DNA of 64,000 nucleotides from Circinella umbellata (lineage: Eukaryota > Mucoromycota > Mucoromycetes > Mucorales > Lichtheimiaceae): NCBI GenBank assembly GCA_025093555.1, contig JAIWNF010000011.1, positions 682,001 through 746,000 on the forward strand, given 5' to 3'. The notes under the pieces are model-generated. The model was not told where the DNA came from, ran no database searches, and saw only the letters and a list, made by a program, of their open reading frames with translations. The translations under genes were made by a program, and so were the position numbers. Positions 25,743 to 37,739 of this stretch are shown one piece after another (position 1 is the first letter of the stretch; each line of letters begins with the position of its first letter).

Positions 25743-27213
25743 GGCTATAGAAGAGAAAAATGAAAGGAGAGAATGAATGTATGAAAAGAAGAAGAAAAAG
25801 TTATCGAGATGAAGGGATTAAAGAGTTTAATATAATATTTTAAGCGGACAAAGAGTACTTGTTACTCTTCATATTAAAATGGCATGAGTTACTACCATAT
25901 TCGGTCAACTGGCTGACAAAATATTCAAAGCAACAAATCCAGCAAAGCTTAAACTGTGTCATATAAATCTGAACCAAACGTAAAAGAATATTCAACTTTT
26001 ACTTGTCACATGCCAAACAACACTTTATAATATAGTGTTCAAGTTTCTGTGTGAGAATTCATACCTGTTAGGAAATCAAGAATGATGTTTCTATTAACTT
26101 TTTCAACAAACAAGTGTCTTAATTAGCTTAGATGAATTATCTACCCCAACATTTTTATAACCAAATAGCAAAAAGATCAATATTTCTTCAAGAATTGTAA
26201 AACTGCTGTAGCATATAGTTTCTACATATCAGCTAATATTATTATATACTGAAAAATGTTTGGGGCCCACATTGTTGCTCAGAATCCTGCGTTTTTACTT
26301 GTACATGTTCTGAGAGCGTTTCGCTATCGAATATGATCCACATTTTGGTTTTCACTATTATGACAGCTATTTTCACATAAAAAGGAAGAATGATGTGTAA
26401 GCTTTAAAGATATAAAGCACTAAAGATATTTCTCCACTTAGCTATCCGTTACGCTTCAAAAAGCATTGTAGATACGCGATAATAAACCCAAGAGCAGATC
26501 TGGCTATAAATGTGGCAACAATACTGCGTGCATTACGTTGAACTAAAAATCTAGTATAAATAATAGATATATAAAGTAATTATAAAGATTTTGGGCTAAA
26601 GCGGGCACACTCATAGTTGCTGTCACACTACAGTGGTTCTTGTTACCGGACAGAAACGTGCTTTAGAGTTCAATATGAGATGGCAGTAAGAAGGCTAGCT
26701 TCTTTATTTTCGCATAATAATTTTGGCGCACGTTTTTGGTCATATATATATAGACTTATTCCTGGGTAAAGTTTAATTTGATGGTACTCCAAGTATGGCC
26801 CAAGTATTATATAGCGAACGCTGATGTTATTATTGTTACATTATTATTCTAGCTAGAGATGCCTGAAAGTGCTTTTTCCCGTACATACCTGATAATAACA
26901 TATTCTGATTACGTGTGCTACTTCTGATATACTTATATTGGTATTATTTAGCGGCAGTTTCGCTCTGATATTATTATATAAATACTAAAACTAAGGTAGT
27001 TAATAGCTTTCTTTAATGCAGTAATAGGCAAAATGATGTACAAAATGAGAGATATTTTTTTAACTTAAACTCATTCCTAGATATTCCCTGTTTGCTTGAG
27101 AAAATTACATATATTCAGCTTTTTTTTCTTATATATAAGCAACCAACTGTTATATCACCATTTTCTGCTATATATTAAATAACTCAATATTATACATCCG
27201 CACCAACAACATA

Positions 27214-27762
27214 ATGAAAATCTTTAACTGGCTTTTTTCATGTAGTGAGAGCTTTCTATTTATCCAACAAGACTATTTTATGGCTGTTCTAAGATTACCT
27301 CATATCCGAGAAACAAAGGTGAACTATTCTTACGTATTTAGAGACCATAACAGAATGATTTTCTCATTTCAATTTTAATGAACTCCTTGACTACCCAATG
27401 CAAATGTATCAAGTGCCAAAAAAAAGTTTTTACAGTATATTGCTATTTTGGCATTGGCCGTTCTCAGGTAACCCAGCTCATAAAATTATCTCAAATTAAT
27501 AATTATATATTATTTTCCTCCTATTCATTAACCTTTTTTAAATTATATTATTATTATGCTACAACACTTGTTTCATTTATTTATACATATATTAGCTAAT
27601 TGTACGAAAAAAAACCGGAGAATTGTGTCGATATTTAGTAGATTTAACCTTCTTTTTAGTGAAATAAACAATGACAGACCAAAGATTCATCTATTCGTCA
27701 CTTACTCTTTTTGTTCTTCTCGTGATACCTTCATCAATGCCGTGGGGGCGGAAGTCAAGTAA
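27214..27762 (+). pseudogene. Possible small or decayed gene, unknown
   Basis: An ATG at 27214 follows TATA-like ATATATAAG (about 27130) and TATATATTAAATA (about 27168), and opens 57 codons starting MKIFNWLFSC. Two further protein-like pieces follow on the same strand: 27358-27468 (CKCIKCQKK, ending before a GTAACC donor) and 27660-27762, after the acceptor TTTTTAG, reading HLFVTYSFCSSRDTF to a stop. The pieces cannot be joined cleanly: the first intron would be only about 35 bases. It may be a decayed gene or an unrecognised short one. No family is recognised. Confidence 0.25.
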
Positions 27763-28566
27763 GATACGATAAGATATACTTTTTAAAGATTAAACGCAGC
27801 AAAAATAACGTCATACACATTAAATAATAAATGATATCTTTTTTTACACGTATCATCTAGAGTGCATTAAAATTTATGATTTGATAAACAATATACACTG
27901 TCACGCAAGCGAAAATTATATGATCGATGATCATTATGGTAATTAATGTTAAATGTAGTAATAAGAGAAATATTTGATACGTGGCTTTATACACAAGATA
28001 GGCCTACTCTATAACCAATAAAATTAAATGAATAGAGTAGCAAAACTTATTAAATATTTTCTTTTGTTTCGTTAAAGAATTGTATCCAAAAAAAAAAGCC
28101 AGATTTTTCTGTGTTTTTTATACTATTTATTATGTTTAACCAAATGCAATAGAAAAAGAGCAGGAAATGAAATTGGGTCTGGAAAGGTCTCTTTAGGACA
28201 AATATATCACGTAATTGTTCAAATAATTAAATGTTAGTATGATAAAATCTTATTACTATTTTTACATTATTATATATAGCACGCGAATTATACAAGAGAA
28301 AAGGAAATTTTAAATTCGTATGAGAGTGAATTGGGCATATTATAGCTATCAAAGCTTGAAATGAAATTACTAGTATAAAATATTGTCACCTAGAATAATG
28401 ACCACAATCTTCAAGAAATGTTATTATATAAACAAGAACTATCCTTCAAAAAGATTGCTAAATAGATATTGTACTTTCTAAAGCTATGTATAACGAAGTA
28501 ATAAGTAAACGAAAATAAATTCTAATTGAAATTAATGATTTTTTCTCCCCCCCCCATTGTTGTTAA

Positions 28567-28785
28567 TCACCCAAGATATACAAGAAAAAAGATTAAGCAC
28601 GTGGCTCTGTGCTTTACTTTTTGTGTAAGACTTACACAAAAGTCTGCCGATTTTTTGTGAAACGTTGACAGTTTCTGTGCAAAAGCACTTGGGTCGCGGC
28701 TGATATCATAATCATCATCATGGACTTCAACAACCTCTTCATGGCTACGGTAAACGCCAATCCATAATAATGCATATACTTGCAT
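28567..28785 (-). pseudogene. Protein-like ORF fragment, unknown
   Basis: A 72-codon frame begins MQVYALLWIGVYRSHEE and contains DDDYDISRDPSAFAQKL, a composition that looks selected as protein, unlike the surrounding AT-rich DNA. A good donor sequence (TGT|GTAAGTC, around 28630) lies inside, so it may be one exon of a broken or missed gene. No family is recognised. Confidence 0.3.
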
Positions 28786-30037
28786 AATTTATACAAGACT
28801 TAATTATCTTAGGCGAGATACATGGCATCTTTTTTTTCATATATATTTACCTCCTTAATAAGTTTTCGTATTGCATATAAAAATGTAATTCTATGTACGT
28901 TTTAAAAAAAATGAGCAATAATAACAATAGTGAGAGAAAAAAAAGGTTGATAGGTGACCACAAGCCTTTCAATTTGTGAAACCTTCTTGATGCGGATCAA
29001 TCTCGACCCATCCACCAATTATTACACACAAAAAAAATTCTGATCTTTTTTCATGCCTCACTTTTAAAAACAATACAAACGATTCAAAATAAAGCATAAG
29101 CCTGTCTGGTCTTATTTTCTTTATTTTCACTTCTCTCTTTTTTATTTAATTCAATTAACGAATAATAACTTTAAGGGGAATAAAAAAACTTCTTTTTTCT
29201 TTATTCGGGGAGGGGTGGAGTAAATTAGTATGAGTACACAAGGTACGTCAAAAGGTAGTGACGTAAAGGAGCATGGAAAGGTCACGCGTAACGCCATTGT
29301 GTAACTAAAATGACATCATTGAAGATAGAATCGTGTTCTGGAAGAGAATCAAGCTCATTTTTTTTTCTTAACTACTCCTCCACTGAACTATCCATTCACC
29401 CCCCAAATTACTTTTTCAAAATTTGAATAATTTGATGGAGAAAAGAAACGAAAGAAGAAGGTAGGTCTTGACTTACTTATATACAACGTCCATAATACAT
29501 ACATATATACATCATATAATATACGGACTTATATAGAAAGAAATACAAAAGAATGAGTCATTAAATGATTGCTTCCGTTTGTCTTCGTAGTCTTTGCTGA
29601 CTTTTACCAACAACGAGCCACTTTTTTTTTCCACTCAGTTCCGATGGGGATATTGATGATGTTAGCGATGGTGATGCCTGCTGTTGTTATTATTATCATT
29701 GCAAAGTTCAATAAAATTACGTGGCTCACTTTCCTTCTTCTCACTTAGAAATACCAACCAACTGAATATATTTCTTTGACCCCCAATTTTTTTTTTCTTT
29801 TTACAGCTACAGACTCACCCAAAAAAATCTCCTTTTTCTCTTTTCCTCGCTTTTTTTTTCTTTTTTTTTGCCTTTCTCTCCCGTACTATTTTTTTTTCTT
29901 TCCTTCTCTCTCACACACACTTTTTTCCCACATACACCCCCAACGTTCGCAAAGCTGAATCGCGCCGCGTGTTCGGTATTTAATCTTGTTGGCTATTGTA
30001 CAATTTGCCACAAAACGACATTACGGACGATTTGTGC

Positions 30038-31717
30038 ATGACGAGAGATGCGATCTTGGGTAAAAGCTCACCATTGGCTGAGTGGGAACCCAAGTCGCTC
30101 AGCAGGACAACAACAGCAACACAGCTGACGCCGTCGTGCCTGAAACGCATCTTTAGCAATCTTTCCCGATCCGATTTGGTGCGCGTAGCCTTGACCTGTC
30201 GAGCGTGGTCAACGCCTGCACTCGAACGAATATGGTCAAGCTTTAAGTTTGTACGCGAGCGAGAGTTTGAGCGCGTTTTTGCCATTATTACGCGGCGCAG
30301 TGCATCGCATAGATATGGCTTGTTTGTCAAGACGCTTGAACTGGTTCATGCGGACAGAGACTTTTATGTCAACCCAAATATTATCTTACTCGTTACCTCG
30401 GCTTGTCCGAATCTCGAATCCATATCAATTACCTTTCATAATACCCGGCCGGTTGCACCTCCAGTGGCGATGCAACACCGACCCGTCTTACCACCCATCA
30501 AACGATCAGGAGACATTACACCTAATCATCAACCACCACAGCAACAGCAAAACAGACAGCATCATCATCTTCCTCATAATATTTCTCATCAACAACATCC
30601 ATTACAGCAACAACTTCATAACAACAACGTTCCTCGGCCAAACCATTCACCACCTATCCAACAACAACAACAAATAGTTAACAATAATAATAATAATAAT
30701 AATAATAGTAGCAGCAATAATCATTCATCATCGCATTCACATCATCGTCAACATAATCATTCACTCCCACTTGCTCATTTTGCACACAACTGCCGTAAAT
30801 TACGCCATATCCGACTGACATCATATTCACCAAAAACTGACGATTCTGTTTATGAGATGGCTAAATATCTTAAATCTGGTACTCTGGAAAGTATTGTTTT
30901 CACAGGCTGTACAACGTTGCAAAGCTCAACGCTTTGCAAGTTGGCATTGACAAATCCACAAATACGACATATAGAAATTATGGGCAATACACCTGTCAGC
31001 GACTCAAGTCTCGCCACAATTGCTGAGCATTGCGGCGCTCGTCTCGAGAGTATCAGTATTGGAAACGCGCATCATTTGACGGATCTTTCTATACGCCATG
31101 TTGCCAAACGATGTAAAAATCTGAAGCAGCTTATATTGTTTAGTAACCCGGACGGTAATAAACTACATGAGGAAACATTAATAGAAGTTTTACGCCAATG
31201 TACACAATTGCGTGTCATGAATCTAAGTAATGCACGAGTACTTAGTAATCAGTTTTTTGAGTTTGCGGCAGCAAGGGTTGAAAGAGAACTCAAAGCAATT
31301 GGGCAAAGCGGGAATGACACCAACAATAACAACAATATTAATAATAATAATAATTCAAAATATCATCATAATCATCAACAGCAAGAGCATAAACATCATG
31401 GATCATCACCATCACTATCATCCGGATTACAAAGGTTATGTTTGGGCGGAGTTCGTCGTGAAGTCATTCATGGTCCAGGCATGGCCCATCTTATACGTTT
31501 AAGTGCTAGCAAGAATGATACCGATGACGATGACGAAGATGAAGATGACGATGACGACGATAAAGGTCATGATCGATTATTACCGACATCTGACAACAAT
31601 CTTTCGCATATAATGGGCAGTGCGGCGCATATGCCAAAATCAACTGTGATTAGGGGAAGCTCGATCTGGTGGCAACGCCGACGTCCAGCACTCGATCCAC
31701 ACAGCACATTGACATAA
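30038..31717 (+). CDS. F-box / leucine-rich-repeat protein
   Basis: A single open frame of 559 aa from the first ATG; the frame is open back to a stop at 29981 but has no earlier ATG. An F-box lies at about residues 29-70 (TPSCLKRIFSNLSRSDLV then LTCRAW). F-box proteins bind Skp1 and bring substrates to SCF ubiquitin ligases. Leucine-rich repeats of the AMN1/cysteine-containing type follow a long low-complexity insert: KLRHIRLTSY, TLESIVFTGCTTL, QIRHIEIMGN, RLESISIGNAHHLTD and NLKQLILFSN. The insert (about 150-260) consists of Gln, His, Asn and Pro runs. A second Asn run and an acidic Asp run lie near the C-terminus. No intron was found, unusual in this window. The substrate is unknown. Confidence 0.85.
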   Translation: MTRDAILGKSSPLAEWEPKSLSRTTTATQLTPSCLKRIFSNLSRSDLVRVALTCRAWSTPALERIWSSFKFVREREFERVFAIITRRSASHRYGLFVKTLELVHADRDFYVNPNIILLVTSACPNLESISITFHNTRPVAPPVAMQHRPVLPPIKRSGDITPNHQPPQQQQNRQHHHLPHNISHQQHPLQQQLHNNNVPRPNHSPPIQQQQQIVNNNNNNNNNSSSNNHSSSHSHHRQHNHSLPLAHFAHNCRKLRHIRLTSYSPKTDDSVYEMAKYLKSGTLESIVFTGCTTLQSSTLCKLALTNPQIRHIEIMGNTPVSDSSLATIAEHCGARLESISIGNAHHLTDLSIRHVAKRCKNLKQLILFSNPDGNKLHEETLIEVLRQCTQLRVMNLSNARVLSNQFFEFAAARVERELKAIGQSGNDTNNNNNINNNNNSKYHHNHQQQEHKHHGSSPSLSSGLQRLCLGGVRREVIHGPGMAHLIRLSASKNDTDDDDEDEDDDDDDKGHDRLLPTSDNNLSHIMGSAAHMPKSTVIRGSSIWWQRRRPALDPHSTLT

Positions 31718-33314
31718 CCTTTCTTCACCCTTTTTTTTCAATTTCTCTCATCAATCCATAACAACATTAATATCACCAACAAGTAAAAACTTTAGTATAT
31801 ATACACATTTCATACTTATAAAAAATGTAGAAGAGGATGGGCATAAAGGGACCCTCTACTTCTTTTTCAATATATCAATTTGTTTTTTTTTTCTTTTCTC
31901 TTTTCTTCCTCCTCTTGACTCTGCAACTTGTAATTTAACCCCACAGTACTTTTTCTCCAGCTCCCCTTTTGATCCAATTTAATGGATTTTGTATACAAAT
32001 TATTAATGGGATATATATTTCTTTTGTTTCTTTTATAATAAGAAGTGTCTTGCTTTAAAATGTTTCGAGAAGGAGCAGGAAAATGAGTGAATAATAGGTA
32101 AAAAAAGAAAAAAAGTCGATCTGGTCCGGATTCTCTTTCTTTTGTTTTGTTTGTGATTGATCATTTGTTTTTTTGTAATAAAGGAGACAAACCGGAAATC
32201 ATTGTTTATCTCACTTCTTGGGACTATCAATGCTACAACTCCTTTCCAGCCTTTATTACTCGCTGGTGCTTTCCTCAAGAAAAACACAACATTTGAATAC
32301 CATATAATAATATTCGTTGGTTACATTATTGCGGTAATACAATCATCGTTTAGCAATTAATATATAATGATGACGTTATTTTTTTTCTGTACTATGTTGT
32401 GTGTTTCACGTTTATTACAATACTAAAAGAAATTTTATAATAAAACAATGGAAATCATAAAGTAAAGCATTCTTGTTTAAGGTTATTATTTTGTGATACC
32501 TTTGATAATAAACATTTTAATAAAGTACATGTAACCAACCACTCTGATTGTACTACCTACATACCATATTTTAATAGTAAGTAACAAATGAATTGTTCTC
32601 GACCTTATTTATATTGTAACAGAAATGTATTTGGTGAACATTGACGTTTTATCTCACGATTATTATTTTTTTTGCCCTTGCCACGTTTTATTTCCTAAAA
32701 GATCAATAATAACCACAAAAATAAAAGCATACTATATAATAATTTTACTTTATAAATGTATTATAGTGCAGAAAAATTAAAAATTAAAAAAGGCAAAAAG
32801 GAAGAAAAATATATCAGTAGTGGCTAATGGGGGGACTTATAAAAAGCTTACTACATAAAGCTGAATAATCTTCCAATACATTTCTGTCTACAGTGATTTA
32901 ATGATAGTTAAAGATGGGCTGCATTTACATATATAATATCATTAAATAAAATAATGCTATATTATCATTTATACCTCAGACGACAATTTAATAACAATAT
33001 TATTATAATCAGTAACTCTTGTCTGTGCCATAACAGTATTCTTTTTTTGCGTCATAAAATAATATAATAAAGGATGTTGTACTATAAGCATATTAAGCAA
33101 TCCATCAATATTTGAAAACGTGCACATATGCACTTCATATTACTGTTTTGAGCTCCATTTTGATAGATATCGATAGCCTATAAAGCCCAGTTATATAAAC
33201 AAAATGACATCGTCTTAGCAATACAAAAAAAATGGAAAACTTTTGTAAAAAAGATCTCTTTTTTTAAGTATATCAAAGCAGTATAATAATCCTTGGATTT
33301 GTCGGGAGTATTAT

Positions 33315-33597
33315 TACTATATAAATAAAAGGGTAATTTACTCTCCTTCTCATTTTATCGTTCTCTCTTCTTTATTCAAAATTCTATCTCTTCAACGCTC
33401 CATAATACCTACCATGGCTTCAAAAAATAAATAACCAAATATTGTTAAAAAAAACTTTCTGGAGTCTCAAAAAGCACTAACTCTTATGTTATACAGCTCG
33501 ATATACCTAAATCCCACTCAAGAAAGCAACAGCTGCAGTTACCAGAAGAAATACTCACAATAGATTTATCTTGTATGGCTGCAGAATAAACAGCACA
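33315..33597 (+). pseudogene. Probable F-box gene relic
   Basis: A TATA-like CTATATAAATAAAAG (about 33318-33332) is followed by a CT-rich leader and an ATG at 33414 in a good context (CTACCATGGCT) that stops after six codons. About 90 bases on, a frame of 28 codons ends at TAA 33588 and contains QLQLPEEILTIDL, the classical start of an F-box. The layout looks like a gene front whose coding part is broken by stops and frame changes. This is inference from a short motif. Confidence 0.35.
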
Positions 33598-34017
33598 TGA
33601 TTATTATTGAAACAATAACTAACAGATAGCCATACTAATAATACCCTGCATAATTTGAAAAAATAAATTTTTATCAAAATAACAAGATCACGGGGTAAAC
33701 TGTAGATGATACTTTGTACGTGTATCTGAAGTAAATAGTAATAGTTTATTATGCTTTGTTCGTGTCTTTAACTCTTTGCAATGAGATCCAATCCAACGAA
33801 TGATAATTTATACTATTACAAAAATAAATATCTATTAGCCGTATATATATAGCGGGTACGGTTGATGTTTATGTATTATTTTGTCAACAAAAAAAATTCT
33901 GCATAGAGTAGTATGATACTATTAAAAATTATAATACTGCATGTACAACCAGAGGTTTTTGATAAGTGCACCAATATTCTATATATTTATTACTGAAAAA
34001 TTGAGATTTGGTCTCGG

Positions 34018-34960
34018 TTTGCAACTACGATGAGAATTATTTGCTTTATTTAACGTCTCCAGTGAACACAGCGTCAGGTCTGACATATTTGTTCGAGACA
34101 GATTACTAAAAAGCATAGAGAATTGGTTTGCAACTACAGTGTTTTGCGACGACGATATAAACCCATGAATATATCTATATTAGCATCTTTTAGTGCGACT
34201 CACTTGATAAACCACCCAAGATCTATAAAGAACTATTGAAAAAAACGTTTCTCTTTTGCTGGTGCTTTTTTTTTTAGTTGACCTTACTATGTCTTCACGA
34301 AGCAGATTACCTTCCGCTATTAACAAGACAACCAAGAATTTTACGCTGAAAGAGATCTGAAATGGTCTGAAAAAAGTGCTATGTGTGGCGGAAGAAGCCA
34401 TATAAAATAATAATATCAAATATTAAACCCAGTAGGTGTGCTCAAAGGGAAAGAAGCGTTGGGGTAGCTTGTCTTGATAAGCACTATTACTTTGCTCTTT
34501 TTTTCTTAATACTGCATAGCAATTTATTGTATACGAAAGTAACGTTTCTCATTCAAATGTATTTTCTTTTTTTACATGTTAAGATATCCATCTATCACAT
34601 TTCTTTAAATTTGCTTATGGTAAGCAAATATACATTGAAATAATTGTAAGTTGAAGCTACTACTGATAATATTAATAGTGTTGTTGTTATTACGATTCAT
34701 TGATAATACTTCTTTATTAACCTGCTACTCTTTTTCCTATTTTTTTTTATTAGATGTAACATTTTAACTGAATCTCATTAGATTAGAATGTTTTGCCTTG
34801 TAAAAATTAGAAACAAAATGTCTGCACAGTGACGCCTGTTGTACTAAACCAATGTTGGATTTTGGATCGACATATATACGTCAACAATAGCAATGTTGTA
34901 TGGAGGTAACGGTCTCAAAATTTGTTTATTACGAACTCATGTGCCTGGTACCCGTGAGCT
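34018..34960 (+). repeat. Diverged repeat, copy A (decayed gene?)
   Basis: The sequence aligns by eye with 47180-48050. Shared landmarks in order: GATATAAA (34154 / 47226), AGTGCGACTCACTTGATAA versus AGTGCAAGTCTTATTCGATAA, TATAAAGAACTATTGAAA versus TATAAAAACTATCGAAAT, ACTATGTCTTCAC (34287 / 47367), ATAAAATAATA, TTTACATG(T)TAAGATAT, TTTGCTTATG(G)TAAG, and TGTTGTTGTT. In copy A the ATG at 34290 opens 26 codons (MSSRSRLPSAINK) before a stop. Both copies look like a TATA-plus-start-codon gene front with a destroyed reading frame. Confidence 0.6.
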
Positions 34961-37739
34961 GCTACCTCAAGAGAGAAAAGAAAAACTCTTACTGCAAATA
35001 CATAATAAACTTTCATATAAATACTGTTTATTTAATAGGTACAATGATTCTAGTGGGGTTTGAATGATGCAACCGAACTAAAGTATTTTAGCTATTTATA
35101 TTGTTCTTCACTTTATTGATATCTCGAGCAGATTTGTTCGATTTATAATAAACATACATGCTGCCGATTCTGTATCAGAATCTCTTATTTACTTAAGATT
35201 GCTAAAGCATTGTTATAAATAATACAAATAGTGACAAACATTCCGCATAATACTAAAACTCATTTGAAAAATCGTGGCATGATGATCTTAGCATCGCTTT
35301 ATAACTACATACAACGATATTAAAATTACACACTGAGAAGACAACGCAATATCTACCAATATTATCCTTGTATCGGTATATCTTATATGTATACTTTGTT
35401 TTATTTTCTTACTATGTGGCGACTACTGGGAAGTCTCAAGCATCAAAAAAAACTAATTTATATACAAATATTACAAAAAAAAGTTAATTTGAATATGCAG
35501 TCCTCGGGTGGTACTGCAGCAAGAAAAAAATTATCCTGACAACAAATTCTATAAGACGGATAAATAACTAAACTCCTTACAGTGGATTCGGTTTCGTTCG
35601 TTTTTCTCCTCCGTCTCTCGTTTTTTCACGTCTCCCTAAAATCTTTTTTTATTTCCTATACATAATCATTGTGGCTGCTATAATTATCACCCGACCGACT
35701 ATCTTGGTACTTTTTGTAATGTGGACTAAAAGACCACAAGGAACACAGAAATCAAAAGCAGCAAAAAGAAAAATTTCTAACGCATAACTCACAAACGAGC
35801 GACATTGTGGAAAAAACAAAAATATACTATAATTTTTATATTGTATAATGAAAAAGAGAAAGTTTTAGATTTTATCTGAATACTTTCTAAGTTAAAAAAT
35901 ATAGCGACAAATAATACTACAAAGAATTGTCTGGTCTGTCACCATCGCCATGATTCTCTTTTCATTGTTGATTTCCCTTTCTTCCTGACAATATTGAGTG
36001 TCCAAACGATAATAATGATCGACGTCACTTTTTCTCTTTATTAGTCAGAAGAACTGTATATTTTATATTAAATCAAGGAATAAAATAGAATGTAACGGCT
36101 CTCTTCTTGTTTATTTTAGTACTATCTATTAGTATACTACTAATTTTCCTTTTTCATCTATCTAACAATGAGTTTAGGGGATACACATGAACGATTATAA
36201 ACATTGGTAAAAAAGGCCTACAATTTTAAATTCTTCCGAACCGCCAGACACAACGTGATCGACAAATAATCGCGCGGACCTTTTTTTTCGCCCGTCGGAT
36301 ACAATCCGCGTTTTTCTTTCAATTGTACGCTAAAAAAATAATTCATGAAGATTGGATCATATGAACGATTAGCAGGAACTTCCGTATTATATCGCCCCAT
36401 TCTAGCTCTCTATCTTTTGTATTGATGCATATTACACTTATTGAACATTTAATATTCTACTTGTAAATCAAACGAAATGAGAATCAAAAAACAAAATCGC
36501 TACAAGTCATGCATATTATTATTTCTTTTGTTCCAGGCCCTGCATTTTTTTTTGTTAGCCAACTGATAAGAGAGGATAAAAGCGGGAACAAGACCGCTTT
36601 TCCCGTCGAATTGTTAACGTTACGAACATTGAGTAAGCTAATAAATATTAATTATTAATATCGTTGCATGCTAAATGTATGGTTCACATCCAGACGTGTG
36701 GTATTCCATGCTAAAGTCATGCGCCAACAGCATTTTACTACTTCAACAATAACAAAACAGGGTATAAAATTCTCATGATGATGATAATAATAATAATGAT
36801 AAATACCCTTGTCAAATAATGCTCAATTGACTTTTTCTTTGTATATTATTTGACTAACAACTAACTTGTCATTGAATAAACAAACCTTTCGATCCAGTAA
36901 TATTTTAAAAAAATAATATATACGTGCAGACATAGATAATTATCTACATTTTTCATTTTGGAAGTTGAAGAAGAAACAGTATGTATAACACTATAAACAT
37001 ATGATTTTGAAAAGAGTTGTATTGATTAATACGTTGTTTTGGTAATCTAAGTTATTTAATCCATTGGATACCATAGCAACCAAAAAAAAGAGGGGGGTAT
37101 ATGATTGAAAGAGAAAGGGAATGATTTTCCATATTCTTTTTTCCGAAAGCATGGAAATAATATACTGCTCGATGATTGCTTAGGTTTCGAATTTGCTTAT
37201 TTCCACCGGAAATCTAAAGCTAGGCTTTGTTGAATTGTAAGGTTGGGGGTGGAAAGAAGTTATTGTGTGCTTGTCCCCACCCCCGCGCATCTTTTCCCTT
37301 CCTTTTTTTTTCTTTAATATTAGAGCTTTTTTTGTATATTAAGAACTTGAGATATTTTTGTGTTGTAAAAAAAAGGGTAAGATTCTGAAAGCATACTTGT
37401 GTATATATGTGCGTGTGTAACCATACACCGTGTTGACTAACGAACAAGCTCAATGCACAGCCGGAGTTCAACAAAAAACTAACTTTGATATGTACTCTTT
37501 TATTCTTTTATACCTTTTATATTTTTATTTTTGACGTTCATTCTCAACCAAACAACATCGCGAAATAACAAATTCATTCTGGACAAATCTCATTTGAACA
37601 ACATGAATCCTTTACATCATAGAAAAAGATATTGTAAAAGTGCCAAGGCTTTTTTACAAATATAGACGACGATCGCTTCAGACTATAAGAAACGACTTAA
37701 TAAAGCCGGATATACGTCTTTGCGGGGCTTCAAGTCGTC

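Larger units (their letters stand above)
25743..30037. other. 4.3-kb gene desert with decayed or cryptic gene fragments
   Basis: No intact known gene was recognised. Most is AT-rich. Protein-like islands occur at about 27214-27762 (+) and 28567-28785 (-), listed separately. The last kilobase (28900-29980) is promoter-like: pyrimidine tracts, CT repeats and a TGACGTAAAG-type element near 29260 upstream of the F-box gene. Homology to the repeats at 34 and 47 kb was not seen by eye in this part. Confidence 0.4.
31718..37739. other. 6-kb gene desert with gene relics
   Basis: No intact gene was recognised. Notable parts: a promoter-plus-start relic at 33310-33600 with an F-box-like fragment, and at about 34020-34960 one copy of a diverged repeat whose partner is at 47180-48050 (both listed). 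A small in-frame peptide at 34918-35064 contains HVPGTRELLPQERK. From about 36550 to 37740 the DNA resembles the promoter and leader of the Medusa gene. A minus-strand 60-codon frame at 36218-36400 is unassigned. Confidence 0.4.

Noticed and set aside
29996..30037. Upstream extension of the F-box protein from a TTG
   Set aside because: No in-frame ATG exists between the stop at 29981 and the ATG at 30038; non-ATG initiation has no support.
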